Shown in pieces: positions 62,347 to 64,000 of a DNA stretch of 64,000 bases. Position 1 is the first letter of the stretch, and each line of letters starts with the position of its first letter. Under the pieces are notes generated by a model. It ran no database searches. It was not told the origin of the DNA and saw only the letters and a program-made list of their open reading frames with translations. Origin of the DNA: Sphingobium terrigena (GTDB lineage Bacteria; Pseudomonadota; Alphaproteobacteria; Sphingomonadales; Sphingomonadaceae); the NCBI RefSeq assembly GCF_003591655.1, contig NZ_QVRA01000014.1:45782-109781 (forward strand). The letters run 5' to 3'. Position numbers and translations under genes: made by a program.

Positions 62347-62673
62347 GTCCAGCCGTGTCGGCCATGCGGTCCAGCCTTGCTCATGCAACGCCTGCCGGGC
62401 TTGCGATCCGAGTGGGGGTAGCAATACGATGCGCCGACGGTCTAGCTGTCCAGGACAAACCGTAAACCGGCCCGAGTTCGCTGGGGGCCTTTAATTTCAA
62501 CATTTCAGTAAGCCGACCGTCAGCTTGTCGAGATCAAAAATCGGCGGCTAAACAGCAGGGGTGGGTCGGCCGCTGCCGGAATATCGTGGTCATGTCGGCC
62601 CAATCGATGATGGACGTGCGGTCAGAAAATTTGGCAAGCTGGCAGTCCGATATCCAAGATGATTGGAAAGTGT
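62347..62673. other. Intergenic stretch between ku and the hydrolase gene
   Basis: About 330 bases between divergent genes. It should contain the promoter of the hydrolase gene; no gene or repeat is recognised. The last bases hold GGAAAG, a ribosome-binding site for the ATG at 62674. Confidence 0.4.
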
Positions 62674-63795
62674 ATGAAAAAGCTAGTCGCACTAGCCGCA
62701 ACTATCGCCGCTTTTCCCGCAGCCGCCCAACCACAGATCCAAGAAGGTTCTGTGGGGCCGCACACCCGGGCGGAAGCGGTCAAAATCATTGCCGATCTGC
62801 GGGAAATCGTCAGCCCGCAGGGTTTGCAGGCGATTGAGACGGTGCCGATCGGCGGCATTTCCCAAGCCGTATCAATCCGCAGCCAGGATTTGCGAAACCC
62901 CGTGCTGATCTACTTCCATGGCGGTCCCGGGTTCGTCGAGATGCCCCTCGATTGGTGGTGGGATCGCGGGTGGGACGAGTATTTCACTGTTATTCATTGG
63001 GACCAGCGCAACGCTGGCAAGACGTATACATTGAGCGGCGCGAGCGATCCTGCCACGCTAACGCCCGAGCGCTTCCAAGCCGATGCCGAAGAGTTGGTGC
63101 AGTGGGCACGCAAGCGGTTCGGTAAGCGCAAGGTGTTCGTGCTCGGGCACAGCTGGGGCAGCATGTTAGGGCTGAAGCTTGCGGCAGCGCATCCCGAATG
63201 GCTCTATGCCTACATTGGGATGGGCCAGCTAACCGACGGACTGGAGAGCGAGCGGCGTGGTTGGCAATGGACGATTTCCAAAGCGCGGGCCGACGGTAAC
63301 ACGCAAGCCGTGCACGAAATGGAAGCAATCGCCCCCTACGGTGCCGCCGACCGTCCGCTCACCGTTGCCGCTATCCTGACGCAGCGCAAGTGGCTAAACC
63401 ATTACGGCGGGGCGGCATGGCGCCGGCCGGGCGGCGGCTTCGAGGCAGCCGCTTTCAAGCTGGCTCCGGAATACACCGATGAAGATGTCCGCAATGCGTT
63501 CAGGGGTCAGGAACCGGTCACCCAGGCCCTGCTGCCCAAGGTTTTAGCAACCGACCTCTCGACGATACGGCGATTGGATGTCCCGCTGGTGCTGCTGCTT
63601 GGCCGGCACGACGTGAATGTGTCGAGCGAGGTGGCAGCCGAGTGGTTCGCGAGGGTGCACGCGCCGTCGAAACGATTGATCTGGTTCGAGCGATCAGGCC
63701 ATCACATCACCAGCGAGGAACCGGGCAAACTGCTAACGACGCTGGTGACCGAGGCCCGGCCGATCGCAGCAAGTGCCGGCGATTCTGCCCCGTAG
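62674..63795 (+). CDS. Secreted alpha/beta hydrolase (prolyl-iminopeptidase-like)
   Basis: 373 residues from MKKLVALA at 62674, which has GGAAAG six bases upstream and a good signal peptide (to FPAAAQ); an ATG five codons earlier lacks both. Motifs: LIYFHGGPGFVEMP (oxyanion hole), IHWDQRNAGKTY, nucleophile GHSWGSMLGLKLA, acid LLLGRHDVNVS and histidine FERSGHHI. HGGPG with WDQRxxG is the S33 proline-iminopeptidase signature. A cap region (about 190-270) would define substrates. A periplasmic peptidase or esterase role is likely. It is monocistronic. Confidence 0.9.
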   Translation: MKKLVALAATIAAFPAAAQPQIQEGSVGPHTRAEAVKIIADLREIVSPQGLQAIETVPIGGISQAVSIRSQDLRNPVLIYFHGGPGFVEMPLDWWWDRGWDEYFTVIHWDQRNAGKTYTLSGASDPATLTPERFQADAEELVQWARKRFGKRKVFVLGHSWGSMLGLKLAAAHPEWLYAYIGMGQLTDGLESERRGWQWTISKARADGNTQAVHEMEAIAPYGAADRPLTVAAILTQRKWLNHYGGAAWRRPGGGFEAAAFKLAPEYTDEDVRNAFRGQEPVTQALLPKVLATDLSTIRRLDVPLVLLLGRHDVNVSSEVAAEWFARVHAPSKRLIWFERSGHHITSEEPGKLLTTLVTEARPIAASAGDSAP

Positions 63796-63953
63796 ATTAT
63801 GCCAATTCGGCAAACGTCTTTGGCGCCTGTCCAAAAAGCTTCGCTCGGATTTTCGAGATCAGCAGTCATGCCCTCATCGTAAGCGCCGACGGAAGGCGGC
63901 CTTGTTGCCGGCACCGGAATAGGAAAGCTCGCGGTCTTTGAGGAGGCGTGAGC

Positions 63954-64000
63954 ATGGACATCGAGCAGTCAAACGAGCCTCGCATGAGCGGTCGCGGGGA
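63954..64000 (+). CDS. Start of an unidentified gene (runs off right edge)
   Basis: An ATG at 63954 follows a GAGGAGG ribosome-binding site by seven bases, and the frame (MDIEQSNEPRMSGRG) is open to the window end. Only about 15 codons are visible, so no function can be named. A start at the downstream ATG in the same frame is also possible. Confidence 0.45.
   Translation, partial: MDIEQSNEPRMSGRG

Noticed and set aside
1..64000. CRISPR arrays, tRNA or rRNA genes, prophage structural genes
   Set aside because: No regularly spaced repeats, no cloverleaf-type sequence and no capsid, tail or integrase genes were recognised.

Overview
The window is GC-rich chromosomal-type DNA from an alphaproteobacterium, most likely a sphingomonad (Sphingobium/Sphingomonas/Novosphingobium group). 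The reasons are three large TonB-dependent receptors, two of them in sigma/FecR/receptor operons, a SigF/NrsF-controlled bufferin locus, EcfG-like promoter boxes and a Ku/LigD end-joining operon. This is inferred from gene content; no rRNA or other marker gene was seen.

Layout. (1) 1-4532, minus strand: ECF sigma, FecR, STN-TonB receptor, then the start of a secreted S9-like (possible lasso-peptide isopeptidase) gene that runs off the left edge. (2) 4533-6121: mostly non-coding, with a strong stem-loop and one small helix-turn-helix ORF. (3) 6122-21025: a dense accessory cluster of hydrolases. It starts with an ATGA-coupled cassette (patatin, caspase-like protease, unknown protein, metallo-beta-lactamase hydrolase). 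Two reverse-strand genes follow (secreted SH3-MBL hydrolase and CoiA-like nuclease), then a second cassette (LCAT-like lipase, trypsin-like protease fused to a P-loop-less NTPase-like module, STAND-type NTPase). (4) 21334-28727: an SbcD/SbcC-like pair, a nuclease plus HerA-like ATPase pair and a small membrane-anchored protein. Regions 3 and 4 together look like a defence or biological-conflict island, and region 3 is the best candidate for an undescribed system.

(5) 29401-45777: a second outer-membrane uptake and degradation region. An ECF sigma, FecR and STN-TonB receptor head a long minus-strand gene train: lipoprotein alpha/beta hydrolase, GH1 glucosidase, two HSL-type esterases, another alpha/beta hydrolase, an acyl-CoA ligase and a periplasmic trehalase. 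A plus-strand TonB receptor converges on the trehalase at a perfect bidirectional terminator. The set suggests import and dismantling of an esterified glycoside or glycolipid. (6) 46329-47905: an IS1182-family insertion sequence. (7) 48015-52354: ordinary accessory genes (secreted hydrolase, TfoX-N protein, a three-gene DUF1348/VOC/flavin-reductase-like operon and a divergent LysR regulator).

(8) 52527-56724: a bufferin metallophore locus with two BufA precursors, BufB (MNIO enzyme), BufC, DoxX, an ECF sigma and an NrsF-type anti-sigma. Three promoters share the pattern GTAAC(C/G)-N16-CGAA. (9) 56958-62294: a frameshifted stress SDR gene and a ku-GNAT-ligD end-joining operon, with GGAAC-type general-stress boxes upstream of the SDR and ku. 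(10) 62674-64000: a secreted prolyl-iminopeptidase-like hydrolase and the first codons of another gene. No tRNA, rRNA, CRISPR array or prophage was recognised.
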